From: Liolophura sinensis
Lineage: Eukaryota; Mollusca; Polyplacophora; Chitonida; Chitonidae
DNA length: 64,000 nucleotides
Direction: 5' to 3'
NCBI RefSeq assembly: GCF_032854445.1
Contig: NC_088297.1
Coordinates: 3,843,991-3,907,990, forward strand
Shown here: positions 11,501 through 22,399 of the stretch, piece after piece
Layout of the letters: every line of letters begins with the position of its first letter
Numbering within the stretch: the first letter of the stretch is position 1
Notes under the pieces: generated by a model
What the model was told of the DNA's origin: nothing
Database searches by the model: none
The model's input: only the letters and a program-made list of their open reading frames with translations
Position numbers and translations under genes: made by a program

Positions 11501-14500
11501 TATACATGTATGACGTTTCTTATATTAGATGAATATATTTCTAATGGAAAAACATGGGCGGTAGAATTTGTCCGGCGGTACAACTGTTTAGAACTGTCAG
11601 GATCTTCTCCTTTGACATTTTCAAGAGAATCTGCTCCCGATTTCACGAAACTTCATAAAGCAGTAACGTGTTTAAGTCAGTAGTTCTTTGCCTATGTTTG
11701 TCGGGAAAAAAACTTATGTCAAATACTATATAATGACGATAGTTCTTAGGTTTTTAGATTAAGCAGTGAAAACAAGTCTGTGAAACCAGGCTTAGTATTT
11801 TACTCTCTCTGAACTGAGACTTCCAGTTTTTCGTTTTCCGTATCAGCTTACCCCGGCAGGTCGTTACGGACAAGGGTCGTTTGTTTCCCGTTGATGAACA
11901 TGGCGACAGGACACAAGGCCGTCAGAATGACTGACACGACAAGCAGTACGCGGAGATTCCCTGACGTGGTCAACTTAAACCGTGACGTCACAAAACCTCC
12001 GCAGACAGGTCCCAGAGTGCTTCCTAGTAGAGATATGCCGCCTGTTGTAATAGAAAATTTCAAAGAATCGTGTGATTATGGATATTGGCCTATATAAGGT
12101 GACAAGTATAACGTATTAAATTGCCTGGTTTTCCCTTATGTATTGGCCCTGTTGACAAATCGGCTCCGGCCTGCATATTGTCACGTACCAGACAATTTTT
12201 CCGATCTATGACGTTCAAATGAACAAAAATGGTTGGATAACTAACCTAAATGAACACCACTGAAGAAACTGACGAAAAAAAAGTTTTTAACTTTACTAAA
12301 ATTAATTTTTGTTTTTTAAATATTTTTTCTTCTTATAATGCTGAGGTTCTCTTGTCTAAACACAAGAGTACCAAGCTATCTGTCTTTTTGTCGTTTCTAG
12401 TGAATCATCACACTTTTTTGTACGTGTGCCCATAAAGCAGTGACGTGGTACACAAGCACTAAATTATAGGCTTGTCGTCGGGCATCTTGTACATAGCCTG
12501 GTACCGACTTCATTCAGCATCAACTCACCAAGCATAAGATTTGTCTTGTAAGCCGGAATATAAAACTGTGTCTCGATGTACTTGGTTGCGAAGGAGGCAC
12601 TGCCCAGGAATGCACATGTGTTGAACGTGCCTCCCAAGGCGACGGCCAAGAAAACAGGTTTCTTCAAAAGACGGAATGCACCAAAAAACGGACCTGTTGG
12701 AGAAAAAGGTGGAAGAAAAACATGTAAAAGGTGATAACAGACTTGTTTGAATGTGCCGTGGCTTGGAGTACCGACCATTCAAATTGCTCACGCCAATTAG
12801 CTATGTGGACTTAAAGGACTGCTTTCAACAGAAACGAATTGAAATATACCACAAAATTTAAGTTAACTTCCTTTTTGAAAAATATGTAACTTCATTGGCT
12901 CTGTAATATAAGGCATTGATAAGGCTCTGCAAGCATTCCCTCACCCTTCTACCCCCTCCCTCCATCCCCTCTGAACTATTATTAATTGTGTAAATGTTCC
13001 CACGTTACGGTGTGAAATACGACCTCTTGTCAACTTACCTGCGTTATGGTTTTATTCTAACTGTTCGTGTAAATGTGTTTACCACCAATTAACAATTTGC
13101 GAAAATAGAAAGATTTTGTATCCTTGCAAACCTTTAAGATTGTTTTTCACGCTCTCCACCCAGCCCTGTGGTTTCTCAGACTTTGCACCCTCTTTCTTCC
13201 TTTCCTCGCCCAGTCGCTCCTCTTTCTTCTTGACGATGTGTGTTTTCAGCTTTTGTGGGAAACAGTAGACGAAAGATGCAGTGATGATGGAGAGAATCCC
13301 GAGCACGATAAAGCCTAGCCACCAGGCCCCGATCCATCTGGGGTCACGGGGGCCCAGTTCCGTCGCTGAAACACGTGAACAAGCATTGATTGATTGATTG
13401 ATTGATTTATCGATTGATTACCCATTTTTAACGGTTATATGACGTAAGTAAGAATTGGTTCTTTGGTCAGTTTTTGCATGGATTGAATAGGTGGACGAAT
13501 GTATGGATGAATACATGAATAGATGGACAGTATAATGGACAGACTGATTCAGCTAGTCAAATTCCATGAATAGATGGATAGACGAATGGATGAACAGATG
13601 GTGTGGATGGATAGATGGATGGATGAACAGATGGCTCAATAGATGGGTGGATGAACAGATGGTGTGGATGAATAGATGGATGAATGAACAGATGGTTAGA
13701 TAGATGAGTGGATGAATGGATGTAGCTTGTCAAATTGCAGATAAGTAAAAAGTGATTGACGGTTCAATGGTAGGTGGGTGAATAAATTGGTGACTAGATG
13801 GATTAACGGCTGGTTGAATGGGTGGATGAACAGGGGATGAATGAACTGGTAGTCGATTGGGTGGATGGAAAGATGGTTGGATGGGTGGATGGAAAGATGG
13901 TTGAACGGCTTGCTGGAAGGGTAATTGTATGGGTGGAGGGTTTATCCAGATGGATGACTGAGCTCCGCAGTTTAAATTGTCACAACAAGTGTATTAATTA
14001 ATATGATTTGAATAAAACCGGTGGCCTCCGCGGCTCAGTTGGTTAGCTCGCTAACGCAGCGTAATGACCAAGGAGCCTCTCACCAATGCGGTCGCTGTGA
14101 GTTCGAGTCTAGCCCATGCTGGCTTCCTCTCCGGGCGTACGTGGGAAAGTCTTCCAGCAACCTGCGGATGGACGTGGGTTTTCCCCCAGGTTCTGCCCGG
14201 TTTCCTCCCACCATAATGCTGGCCGCCGTCGTATAGATGAAATATTCTTGATTACGGCGTAAAACACCAATCGAATAAATAAATAAATAAATAAAACTGA
14301 ATAAAACCAATCCAGAGTGAAGGCCCGAATACTCACGTTCGAGGGTATGGAAAATACCGCTGGAGATGGCACCCATGCCGAATGATAAGACAGGAGCTAA
14401 AGTGAGGATCCCCATCATTATGCCTGAAAGACAAGGGATTGATGTAAGAAAGTGTTCACCAAAAAGGACATCGCCACCCCCCCCCCCCCCCCCGCTATAA

Positions 14501-15648
14501 ATTTGAGTACAACACATGTTGTTGGCAAACTTAAGGACAAGTGAGGCAAGTTTTTACACATCGTTTGGTGAATTTTTGACGCGATTTTAATCCAAGTGGA
14601 ATAAAAATCTTCTGAAATCAAGACGTTTATATATTCTGTGATAATTAATTAATGATCATAAGAGTTTGACAGACTTGTAAACCCTTAATTTTCAGAGCCA
14701 GTGAATGATGAACTTCCTGTACACCATATAATTAACAATGCACTAATTAGACGAAATGTTACAAGCAATCTGGTTTGAAGGCTCCACTTTCACAAAATTT
14801 CGTAGATCTATTTCCGAATCTTTCGCTCGTAAAAGTCACTTTTTTGACATCATAACGCATACAACGTCATTTGCGTAAATAGGCCTCGGTCTACTCTAAC
14901 CTCTGTTTATATACCTTTCGTCAAACAAATACTTACCGACATATTTTCCACTGTTTACTGGAACGGGGTTGTTATCGTCCAAGTAAGTGCCACCCAGCGG
15001 AGCACGCGGTGCGGTTACTGCCCCTTGAATTAACATGGCGATCAGAAATATCGCCATGGCAACTGTACTAGTGTACGAGCTTTCATCAGCCTGTGCATCG
15101 CAAGTAGATTTCATATTCACGCCAGAGTCAAACTTAGTGGCAAATTCGCAAGTTCCACTGGAAACATTTGCGGCCTTCGACTGAAGGCTCTGGTTCTGCA
15201 CCGCCATGACGCTCTGCTTTTCCATGGGTAGGAACTGAGCGGAGCTAAAAAGTAATCCGGTGAGACCGACAATGGACGCCGTCACGGAAAGAATTTTAGG
15301 GATGTTAGAATGACGCCCATAATGTGAGAAAAACAGGATGCAGATGACAAACGAGACTTGAGACGAGCTCAGAATGAAACCAGTCTGGGAACTGCTGAAA
15401 CCGAAACGTTTCTCCAACGTAGTGACTTGCGAAATCAGATACATCCGCAGCGAAAACGTGACCAGGTTGGACAAAGCACCGAATCCGACAAAACCTTGGA
15501 CAGTTGCAAATTTCTGCAGCCATCTTGGCTTGCATCCCCCAATTCCACATCTGGTGTCCACGGGGTCATCTTCGTAGGTGTCCTCTGTCGAATTTACCAT
15601 CCTCTCCGAATCGTCAGTGGTTTTGACCGGCTCCATTTTGCTGTCCAT
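8503..15648 (-). CDS. organic anion transporter, SLCO/OATP family (9 coding exons)
   Basis: Coding exons on the minus strand: 15648-14937, 14423-14337, 13365-13132, 12693-12529, 12041-11852, 11183-11039, 10725-10574, 9617-9553, 8774-8503. All introns are GT-AG, every junction keeps phase, and the sum is 2,022 nt, i.e. 673 residues plus TGA, normal for OATPs. An in-frame TAA precedes the ATG. The protein has a charged N-terminus, twelve-helix MFS architecture, N-glycosylation sites in the first large loop (NQS, NVS), the OATP signature [11 protein letters not shown] at residues 274-284 opening exon 3, and a Cys-rich Kazal-like loop at about 475-535 ([36 protein letters not shown]) before the last helices. 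The final exon reads [18 protein letters not shown], then GACALYNL and the last helix. The family imports amphipathic organic anions (bile salts, steroid conjugates, eicosanoids) at the plasma membrane; the substrate here is unknown. Orthology to a particular SLCO member cannot be fixed by eye. Confidence 0.95.
8986..9530. repeat. dispersed repeat in SLCO intron 8
   Basis: Two blocks, 8986-9075 and 9375-9530, are similar in reverse complement to 1205-1290 and 2505-2650. The order of the blocks is not collinear between the two places, so they may be separate old elements. Confidence 0.5.
9661..10048 (-). mobile_element. SINE family 2 (tRNA-headed, CACT-tailed), full length
   Basis: Read on the minus strand it starts with a tRNA-like head (GGATAGCACAGTTGGTAGAGCG A-box region; GATCAATCC B-box region). 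A unique body follows, and the tail GAGTACGACGTTAAACCCCAAGCACTCACTC ends it. It is nearly identical to 42850-43215. It lies in SLCO intron 7, in the same orientation as the gene. Confidence 0.88.
10277..10460 (-). mobile_element. SINE family 1, 5'-truncated
   Basis: Tail ATTTATTTATTTGATTGGTGTTTTACGCC and body as in the intact copy at 14020-14297; the tRNA head is missing. Located in SLCO intron 7, sense to SLCO. Confidence 0.88.
11200..11400. repeat. TTGATTGA simple-repeat-rich intron
   Basis: Scattered GATTGATTGATGG runs in SLCO intron 5. A similar TTGATTGATTGA tract is at 13387-13410 next to exon 3. Confidence 0.7.
13480..13960. repeat. GGATGAATAGATGGATGGAT minisatellite
   Basis: Degenerate array of GATG/GATA tetranucleotide-derived units (GGATGAACAGATGGTGTGGATGG and variants) in SLCO intron 2. 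Confidence 0.85.
14020..14297 (+). mobile_element. SINE family 1, full length with target-site duplication
   Basis: Head GGCCTCCGCGGCTCAGTTGG (A-box region) and GGTCGCTGTGAGTTCGAGTC (B-box region), then a conserved body and an (ATAA)n tail. The 11-bp direct repeat TGAATAAAACC flanks it exactly (14009-14019 and 14298-14308). It lies antisense in SLCO intron 2. Best reference copy of family 1 in this window. Confidence 0.94.
14481..14495. repeat. C homopolymer in SLCO intron 1
   Basis: A run of about 15 C interrupted little, just upstream (gene sense) of SLCO exon 2; likely to vary in length. Confidence 0.9.
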
Positions 15649-16958
15649 GTTTTTTCGTAATCTATCGATCAAAGCGAATTAAGGCCTGGAAAAAAAATTT
15701 TAAAAAATGCAATTAGTTGATGGAGCATATGTTTTGTCACCTTTTCTTTCAGATAGGCCACATGTATCTCGCTTTTAGTGGCAAATACAAGAGCTTGTGT
15801 TAATATGGTCAATGCTTTTCATTCTTCGTCATAACTCTTTTATTAACCACATTAGGTCAAGAGTTTTTTGTCATTGACTTCTATACTCCTTTTGAAGTTT
15901 TTTTGCGCTTTGTCCAAAAAATCTATTTATTTATTTGATTTGTGCTTTACGCTTTACTCAAGAATATTTCACTTGTACGACAACGACCAGTATTATGGTG
16001 GGAGGAAACCGGGCAGAGCTCAGGGAAAACCAACGATCATTGTCTAAAAAATTTAGAGATTGTTACCAGCTTTTCCTACTTCACTTTAAATCGGTTTGGC
16101 AGCCTTTATTAACATCCTATTTCTAACAGAGCCACAGTTTCCCCAAACGCGCGTGGAGTTGGCGTAAGGGAAAGCTAACCGCTGGCGCATAACTAAAATA
16201 TTCTTCAATATACCTCATATAAAAAAAGAACAATCAGTTTGATGAAGGATGAATGAAAAGATATAATGTTTGAACTCGAATTACATGTTCGTCACTCAGG
16301 GCGGGGAAAGTCCATCATGCTCTTCTTTATGGAAGAAGGGATAAAATTAAAGACAGATACGGAAAATTTTTGACTACTTCTTTGAGGCCTAGAATTATCG
16401 TTGAAATTCTATGCTATTCCTTTTGAATAAATTGTATAAAATATTCGATATATTTAATATGTCAGAATTAGACTAATTTAAGATTTCAGAATCTGTGTGA
16501 AACTTTATGCTAGGTATTTTCAACAATAGAAATTCTTAGAGTTTCTCTTAGTATTCTTTGAAGAGAAATGCTAGCAAAAGCAATTCCCTGTCATTCAGAT
16601 CTTACCTGTACATTTCTCGGACTGATTCTGCTATCTCAGATTTAATATAATCTTGGTTTGATATCCCGACGACGTCAGAGAATACAGACTGGTTACAGGA
16701 AGTGTCCAAAATCCCGCCCAAGTCTAATGAAGAATCTGATGTCCAAAATAGATCAGGTGTTTAAACCTGGGCGTTTTTTTTCTGTAGTCAAATGTGTATC
16801 ACTTCAGTCTTTTTTGGACGGTATCAGTATTGGTGCGACTGTGCCGCTGTGAAGTCGAGTGTCGCTTCTGAAGAACTGCACGGGAGCAGTATACTAATAT
16901 ACTCGGCGGAGAACCCTTGCAAGCGGACCGCCCAGCCTTTGATGGCAGTAAAACAAAT
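15649..16958 (-). promoter_or_regulatory. SLCO 5'-UTR intron, untranslated exon and likely divergent promoter
   Basis: Immediately 5' of the SLCO start is a good acceptor (TTTTTTTTCCAG|GCC, near 15685). A donor on the same strand, TACAG|GTAAG, ends a candidate untranslated exon at 16606. This suggests a leader intron of about 0.9 kb. A plus-strand signal-peptide exon starts at 16959, so 16607-16958 could be a shared promoter. No TATA box was recognised. Transcription starts are inference. Confidence 0.45.
15924..16040 (-). mobile_element. SINE family 1 tail fragment
   Basis: TTTATTTATTTGATTTGTGC through GGGAGGAAACCGGGCAGAGC, diverged and 5'-truncated, inside the proposed SLCO leader intron. 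Confidence 0.8.
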
Positions 16959-17069
16959 ATGGCGACAGATGTAGTGACACCGAGTCCCAAATCTGTGTTT
17001 GGCAGTTTGGTATTGTTGTTGTTGCTTGTGTTATCTTGTCCCAGGCGCCTCGGTGGTAGCAGAAGTCAG
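16959..17069 (+). CDS. candidate first exon with signal peptide, gene unidentified
   Basis: An ATG with A at -3 opens 37 codons that end exactly at CAG|GTGAGG, phase 0. The peptide MATDVVTPSPKSVFGS is followed by LVLLLLLVLSCPRR, a typical hydrophobic signal or anchor segment of about 12 residues, then a basic stretch. It lies head-to-head with SLCO. No downstream exon could be joined with confidence; the splice-bounded exon at 24399-24494 does not continue its phase directly. It might encode the start of a secreted or membrane protein. The alternative is a chance open stretch in a GC-richer promoter region. Confidence 0.45.
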
Positions 17070-17913
17070 GTGAGGGAGGGAAAAGTCAACTAATACAATC
17101 AATTCGAAAAATTCGGTACAACTAAAACCCAGATGTGGTAAAATAACAAATCATAATATTTGATAAAAAAAAAATCCAGGTCACAGACAAAACATAAAAA
17201 TGATATTACTACTGCCACGTCATGCAAGAGCTTAGTAAGCCAAAACTTAGTAAGTCATATTTCTCGTTCTTAAACGACATGGTCTACTGGTTATGGCACA
17301 AAGCCAAGTGACTTACGAGGAAACTTACGAAAAACGTGTTTATGGACTGTTGTAAAAGTGGTCCCTCATAAAATCTATCATGATTTCATATGATAGTGTT
17401 CGAATTTAACGGGAAAAAACACATCGTGTGGCGGTATATTGTAAATTGCTAGATTCGAGATCTGTCTTGACCTCCCACAAAGAAAGTTACGAGTTCAAAT
17501 CAACGAACTGCCTATTTGTTTGTGGAGCTCTGTTTTACACTAAAGGTTTGCTATACCTTACCTTGCTGGACACATGTGTGAACACTCCATATTAGCAATT
17601 AAATGTCGATTCAGATACTTTTAAATATATTCAAGAAAGTTTTAAGACAATATTTTGCAAGTATTATTGGATGCTGTTCAGTTCTGTCTAGTGATGACGA
17701 CTTTTCTTGGGGGGTTTGCTGTGAGTAGTTTTTCAAGGAATTTAAGTAAGTTTGTTTAGCTTGTGTTGTTTCTGTTTGCTAAATGTTTACTTTTAGTCGT
17801 AATTCAAGTCTTATATTTCAAGGATATAATGAGTGAATGCCATTTTAAAGCGGTTGGAGAAAACATACATGTACGGGTACCAAGATGACAACTCGGATAA
17901 GTTCTAGTTTGAG
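17070..17913. other. non-coding, nothing recognised
   Basis: AT-rich; if the exon at 16959-17069 is real this is intron. No repeat family identified. Confidence 0.5.
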
Positions 17914-18268
17914 TGAGTGAGTGCGTGAGTGCGTGAGTGAGTGAGTGTTTGGGGTTAAACGTCATACTTAACAATTTTTCAGTTATGTGACGCAGTAGGA
18001 GTCTTTAGAGTGCATGACATGTGCCTCCGTGTTACAGAACGGATTTGCACTGCATTTTTATCCAGGGCTGCTTCAATGAGACGACTTAGCGAAGGCAAGT
18101 GAGGCGCCCAGCCCGAACCATTATATTGATACGGGTCAACCATTCGTTCACTATCCCCTTAATGCAACTTCCTCTTTTAAAGTCTTACGTGTGACTCGAC
18201 CCAGGATTGACCCTGGATCTACAGCCCCCCGAAGGGGACACTCTACCAAGTGGGCTATCGGGGCCGGC
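17914..18268 (-). mobile_element. SINE family 2, diverged
   Basis: Tail repeats AGTGAGTGAGTG, then GGGGTTAAACGTCATACTTAACAATTTTTCAG, body, and tRNA-like head ending ...CTACCAAGTGGGCTATCGGGGCCGG. Same order as 9661-10048 but more diverged. Confidence 0.85.
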
Positions 18269-18402
18269 TGTTTTACTTCAAAACTCGCGGCCCTGTAGGT
18301 TTGGGCTAGCTTGTTTTTGGCTTAATTAATACTTCACAATTTGGCCAAATAATCCGTGAAAATGCCTCAAGTTTAATATCGCTATCTTTAAGCCAACAGA
18401 TA

Positions 18403-18640
18403 TGCATGCATTCATACGTCGGATTGGGAGTTTGGCGTCGTACTATATAGCTGACATCTGGCTGAATGCGAACACGCGTCCTTACTGGTGGAGGCCATGT
18501 CCGTCATCTGTAGAGAGGGCGGGGCCTCAGGCGACAGAGCCAGCGTGAGGCCCAGCAGCTACAAGGAAGCGCGCAGATCTGAGGTAACAATTGTGACTAT
18601 GTACCATCCACTCCCACAAGGTAAATCTAAACATTTGTTT
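18403..18640 (+). other. possible exon(s), frame ambiguous
   Basis: A GC-richer block. One frame begins ATG near 18403 and reads ADIWLNANTRPYWWRPCPSS before ending at a donor CCAGC|GTGAGG (phase 2, which would fit the exon at 24399). Another frame has ATG at 18497 reading MSVICREGGASGDRASVRPS and can end at GAG|GTAACA or CAAG|GTAAAT. I cannot choose between them and no family is recognised. Confidence 0.28.
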
Positions 18641-18979
18641 TGCAACGGCTTGCGTAATAAATTTGATTCAATGCGTTTTTGTTACATATCAATCGTAGGT
18701 GTCAGCACGAGGATTTGTTTGGACGAGGATGGGTGATGGTGACGGGGTGTCTGCGTACGTGTGTGTGTGTGCGTGTGTCGTGGTAGCGAAGAGGTGTTGG
18801 AGGAACACAATCATGCCACATGCAAGGTCAAGGGTCAAGGTGCTATGTGAAACTACAAAAAGAACAATAAATGAAAAGTTCTTTGTGGATATTACATGTT
18901 GTAAAACTTTCAAGTGTGTTTTCGGTTGTATGTCTTACTGCGCAAATCAGTACAATTGTTATAAACAGTGTTGGACACA

Positions 18980-19150
18980 ATATTTAATTATTTATTTGAT
19001 TTGCATTTTACGCCGTACTCAAGAATATTTCACTTATACGACGCTGGCCTGCATTATGGTGGGAGGAAACCGGGTAGAACCCGGGGGAAACACACGACCA
19101 CCCGCAGGTTGCTGCAGACCTTCCCACTTACGGCCGGAGAGGAGATGTGC
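18980..19150 (-). mobile_element. SINE family 1, 5'-truncated
   Basis: TTATTTGATTTGCATTTTACGCCGTACTC tail and body up to GGCCGGAGAGGAG; head absent. Confidence 0.85.
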
Positions 19151-20518
19151 GCAATTGCTTTCCATTTTTTTTACTATAAGCATGCATAGTACGTTGGTTC
19201 AAAGCTGTGTAACAGCTTGAACACTACTTTGACTACTTCTGTGGGGAATTTTAAACATTTCCTGGTTTCTTTGGCCTCGTCTCCATGTTCTTGCCTATTA
19301 AATGTGATGACACCACAACGTTTTGAGTTATACTAGATCAATGACGTCTACTAAATTCTGCTTAAGTCACGGTGCTAAGAGGTGTGTCATTTGCAACTGT
19401 TCAGGTATTTACATGAAGAGGTAGAATAATTACTTGAGGAAAATTGACAAGAGGACATATTTCACCGATTGCGTGTGACAATTTAAATTGCCATCTACAT
19501 GTATCTATAGATGCTCTGGTTTTATTGTCTTTGCCTTTAGCCTTGCGAAACCTTGGGATACCAAGGCTTCTTTATAAAGCCCATTCCAACCACCTATCCC
19601 CTATTCGCTCATGTCGATTGCAGATTTAAGTCACGAGGTGTGTCAGGTACCTGCCGGAAATCAGTGGTTTCCTTAGGTTTCCCCATTTATAAACCTGGTC
19701 GACCTCATCAGTGAAACATTCAGTGGTAAACATCAAAGTTCTGACTTGTACATATCGCTTACTAGATATTTAGGAATAGCATGAATAATTTGTGAAATTT
19801 AACAGAAAGAACTATTGTTAGAGTGATGCTAGAACGTAATCTGTTATTGTAGCAGACTGTTATTCTGTTAAATAAAGAACAACATTAATCAGAAAACGGA
19901 TTTTCTGTTCAAATGAACCATTATTTTTAGTATTTTATATTAGGTGACAAAACCATTTACAGTTGTCGTTTCAAAGTACAACTGAGTGAAGTGAAATCAA
20001 GAAATGACACGATGTCACGTCCCAATATACTCAAACAATTAGAATTTAATTGGACGACTTAACAGTGGTCGGGTTGAGATCAGGAGATACCTGCATTTCA
20101 CATCTTGGGATCAAAAGGTCTGTATTTGAAACGACAATTAAACAGATCCGATTTTGTCTCCTAGATATTTCAAAAAAGCTTGGCTTTTGACCAATGGCGT
20201 AGCGTGTTACAAGCTCGTTATCGCAGCCATGGCTGCTACTTTAGGTCATGAGGTTTGTCTGGTATCTGGCTATGGGCGGTGGTTTATTTCGACGAAAACC
20301 TCGGTTTCCGTTACCAGCCAAACATAACCACTGTAAAAACAAGTGAAAGGTTCTTTAAACGCCAGTCTTCAAAAATACGTACTAAAATACATAGGCCTAA
20401 GCCAAATACACTAAAAAGATATTGTTGTTTGAGTAAAGCTAGAATATACTCTGTTATTATAACATATAGTACTGTGTCCTGTTCGTCATAATACCCAGTT
20501 AGTTCAATATAATCTGTA
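19151..20518. other. non-coding with SINE family 4 fragments
   Basis: Two short stretches (about 19620-19720 and 20215-20340) share the AGTCA(C/T)GAGGT.TGTCAGGTA.CTG...GGTGGTTT block of a fourth tRNA-derived SINE family. Otherwise AT-rich without coding signals. Confidence 0.5.
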
Positions 20519-20755
20519 TGCCTCCGTGGCTCAGTTGATTAGCGCGCTAGCGCAGCGTAATGACCCAGGAGCCTCTATCCAATGCGGTCGCTGTGAGTTG
20601 AAGTCCTGCTCATGCTGGCTGCCTCTCCGGCCGTACGTTCGAAGATCTGTCAGCAATCTGCGGATGGTCGTGGGTTTTCCCCGGGATCTGCCCGGTTCCC
20701 TCCCACCTTAATGCTGGCCGTTGTCGTATAAGTGAAATATTCTTGCGCACGGCGA
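20519..20755 (+). mobile_element. SINE family 1, near full length
   Basis: Head GCCTCCGTGGCTCAGTTGATTAGCGCG, body, and start of the tail GTATAAGTGAAATATTCTTGCGCACGGCG, where it abruptly joins an inverted fragment. Confidence 0.88.
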
Positions 20756-20806
20756 AACCCACGACCATCCACAGGTTGCTGCAGACCTTCCCACGTACGG
20801 CCGGCA
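20756..20806 (-). mobile_element. inverted SINE family 1 fragment
   Basis: AACCCACGACCATCCACAGGTTGCTGCAGACCTTCCCACGTACGGCCGG is the mid-body of family 1 in opposite orientation, fused to the copy at 20519-20755. Confidence 0.82.
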
Positions 20807-21489
20807 TGATTTTATATAATGTATTTATTGTGATTATATACTTATATTAAGACTTCTAATTATCATATAATGTTCTAAAATAAAAATTAAAATAAATATT
20901 TATTTCCTGTAGTAAATATTATTTTCTGTCACATATAAATTAGCTCTGAGATCGGTTGGCCATGTTCCCAGCTTAGCTTTCAGAAATAATGTGGAAGCTA
21001 AGCTGGGAAGGATGAAACAGATATCAGATCTAGCTATACCTATACTACATAGACATAAAACAAATATTTCTCCAAGGTTCGCGGTATAATGAATGGATAT
21101 TGATACCACGTCTATGAACTACGTATACTTAGCATATGAAAGGAAATATGTACCTACCTTGTATATTTTTATATACACGTAGTGTACGATAATAAATACT
21201 GTAGCAAAATCACAAATCATATCCAGCAGTTGCCAGAGTCAACATTTGACTTCACCTGTGCCACAAAAACACAACGCGGTATACCACAAATGTTTCTACT
21301 CGCGGAGGTTGTATGTCGCCCTATTGAATATGAAATATATTGCTAACGATCTGATTATTGTCAACAAGCATTCGTCCCGGGTTCCCCATGATGCCAGTGC
21401 CGATATTGTTCGTTTGTTTGTTTGTTATTTTCGGTCATATCACGATTATGTCTTTGTATATATAGCAGACAAGTCTAAATGCCCATGCG
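20807..21489. other. non-coding, nothing recognised
   Basis: AT-rich sequence. A small inverted pair, AGCTGGGAA / TTCCCAGCTT with AGCTAAG flanks, lies near 20965-21010. Confidence 0.45.
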
Positions 21490-21655
21490 TATTTATTTGG
21501 TGTTTTACGCCGATACCAATATTTCTCTTGGCTACTACGGCAGCCAGCGGTAACCTAGACCGCGGCTTGCTGCCTGGTAGATCGTCCTCCGTACAACCAG
21601 AGAACTCAAAGCGACCTGATTGGTGAGAGGTTCCTGAGCTACTGTGCTGTGCCAC
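21490..21655 (-). mobile_element. SINE family 1, highly diverged
   Basis: ATTTGGTGTTTTACGCCGATACC tail and GATTGGTGAGAGGTTCCTGAGC near-head block are retained; the middle is poorly conserved. Confidence 0.65.
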
Positions 21656-21868
21656 GGTGGCCCCTCTGTACCGATATAAGACGGTTAAAGCTCGCGTGTT
21701 CGAATCCAGCTCTTTTCGACTCGACTGGAGCTGTAAGACAGTAGGGTTTTCAGGTACCTGGCGAAAGGCGGTTTATGGCTCACCCCGGGTCACGCCCGTA
21801 TCCTCCACCTATATGCCTCACCGCCGTCATACAACTGGAAAAATCTCGAGTGTCCATCTCGAGGAATG
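21656..21868 (+). mobile_element. SINE family 4 (GTTCGAATCCAGCTC head)
   Basis: A GGTTAAAGCTCGCGTGTTCGAATCCAGC block (B-box region) is followed by TTTTCAGGTACCTGGCGAAAGGCGGTTTATGG and a tail with ACCGCCGTCATACAACTGGAAAAA. Related blocks recur near 19650, 20250, 27770, 28950 and 33750. Confidence 0.6.
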
Positions 21869-22030
21869 ATTGTTAAACAAACCTGTCAATGATTTCATAT
21901 TTACAGAGAAATGTGCAGAACAGTTATATAAATGGCCAAAACTATTATGAGAAGATGAAAAAGAAGAAAACAACAACAAAATGCAACTGTGAAATACAAT
22001 CAGACACCCATGTGCTCAACCCGTCCATAA

Positions 22031-22052
22031 CGGGGGGGGTGGGGGGGGGGGA
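22031..22052. repeat. G homopolymer-rich tract
   Basis: Two long G runs separated by T; on this strand a possible quadruplex-forming tract. Confidence 0.9.
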
Positions 22053-22197
22053 GGGCAGAACCCAGAAGAACCCACGGTCATCCGCTGACAGACTATTCAT
22101 ACCTGAACTTGAGCTGGACTTGAACTCACAGTGATCGCATTGGTGAGAAGCCCCTGGGCAATTGTGCTGCGCTAGCACGCTAATACTATGCCCCTGT
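22053..22197 (-). mobile_element. SINE family 1, tail-truncated
   Basis: Body from AGAACCCACGGTCATCCGC to the head region CTGCGCTAGCACGCTAA on the minus strand; the ATTTA tail is replaced by the G-rich tract. Confidence 0.75.
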
Positions 22198-22211
22198 CCA
22201 TTACAAATCGC

Positions 22212-22272
22212 CCACAATACAAAAACAGTTCATTCTGTATATAAACAGTTCATTCTGTATATAAACAGTTCA
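22212..22272. repeat. 22-bp tandem repeat, ~2.7 copies
   Basis: AACAGTTCATTCTGTATATA repeated in direct tandem. Confidence 0.9.
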
Positions 22273-22399
22273 AGCATTATTTTGAAAAAGGTGGCATATA
22301 TGACAAGCGGTGAAGATTGTGCGACGTCCTACTATAGGCAATGAAGGCTCCTACATCTATAAGAAAACAATATTTGTGCTTTTAGCAGGTCGTAAATTT

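Noticed and set aside
14021-14110. tRNA gene in SLCO intron 2
   Set aside because: It is the head of SINE family 1, not an isolated tRNA; the acceptor stem does not close with a normal 3' end.
15649-15672. Upstream extension of the SLCO start to 15672
   Set aside because: The codon at 15672 is TTG and an in-frame TAA lies just upstream; the first ATG is at 15648.
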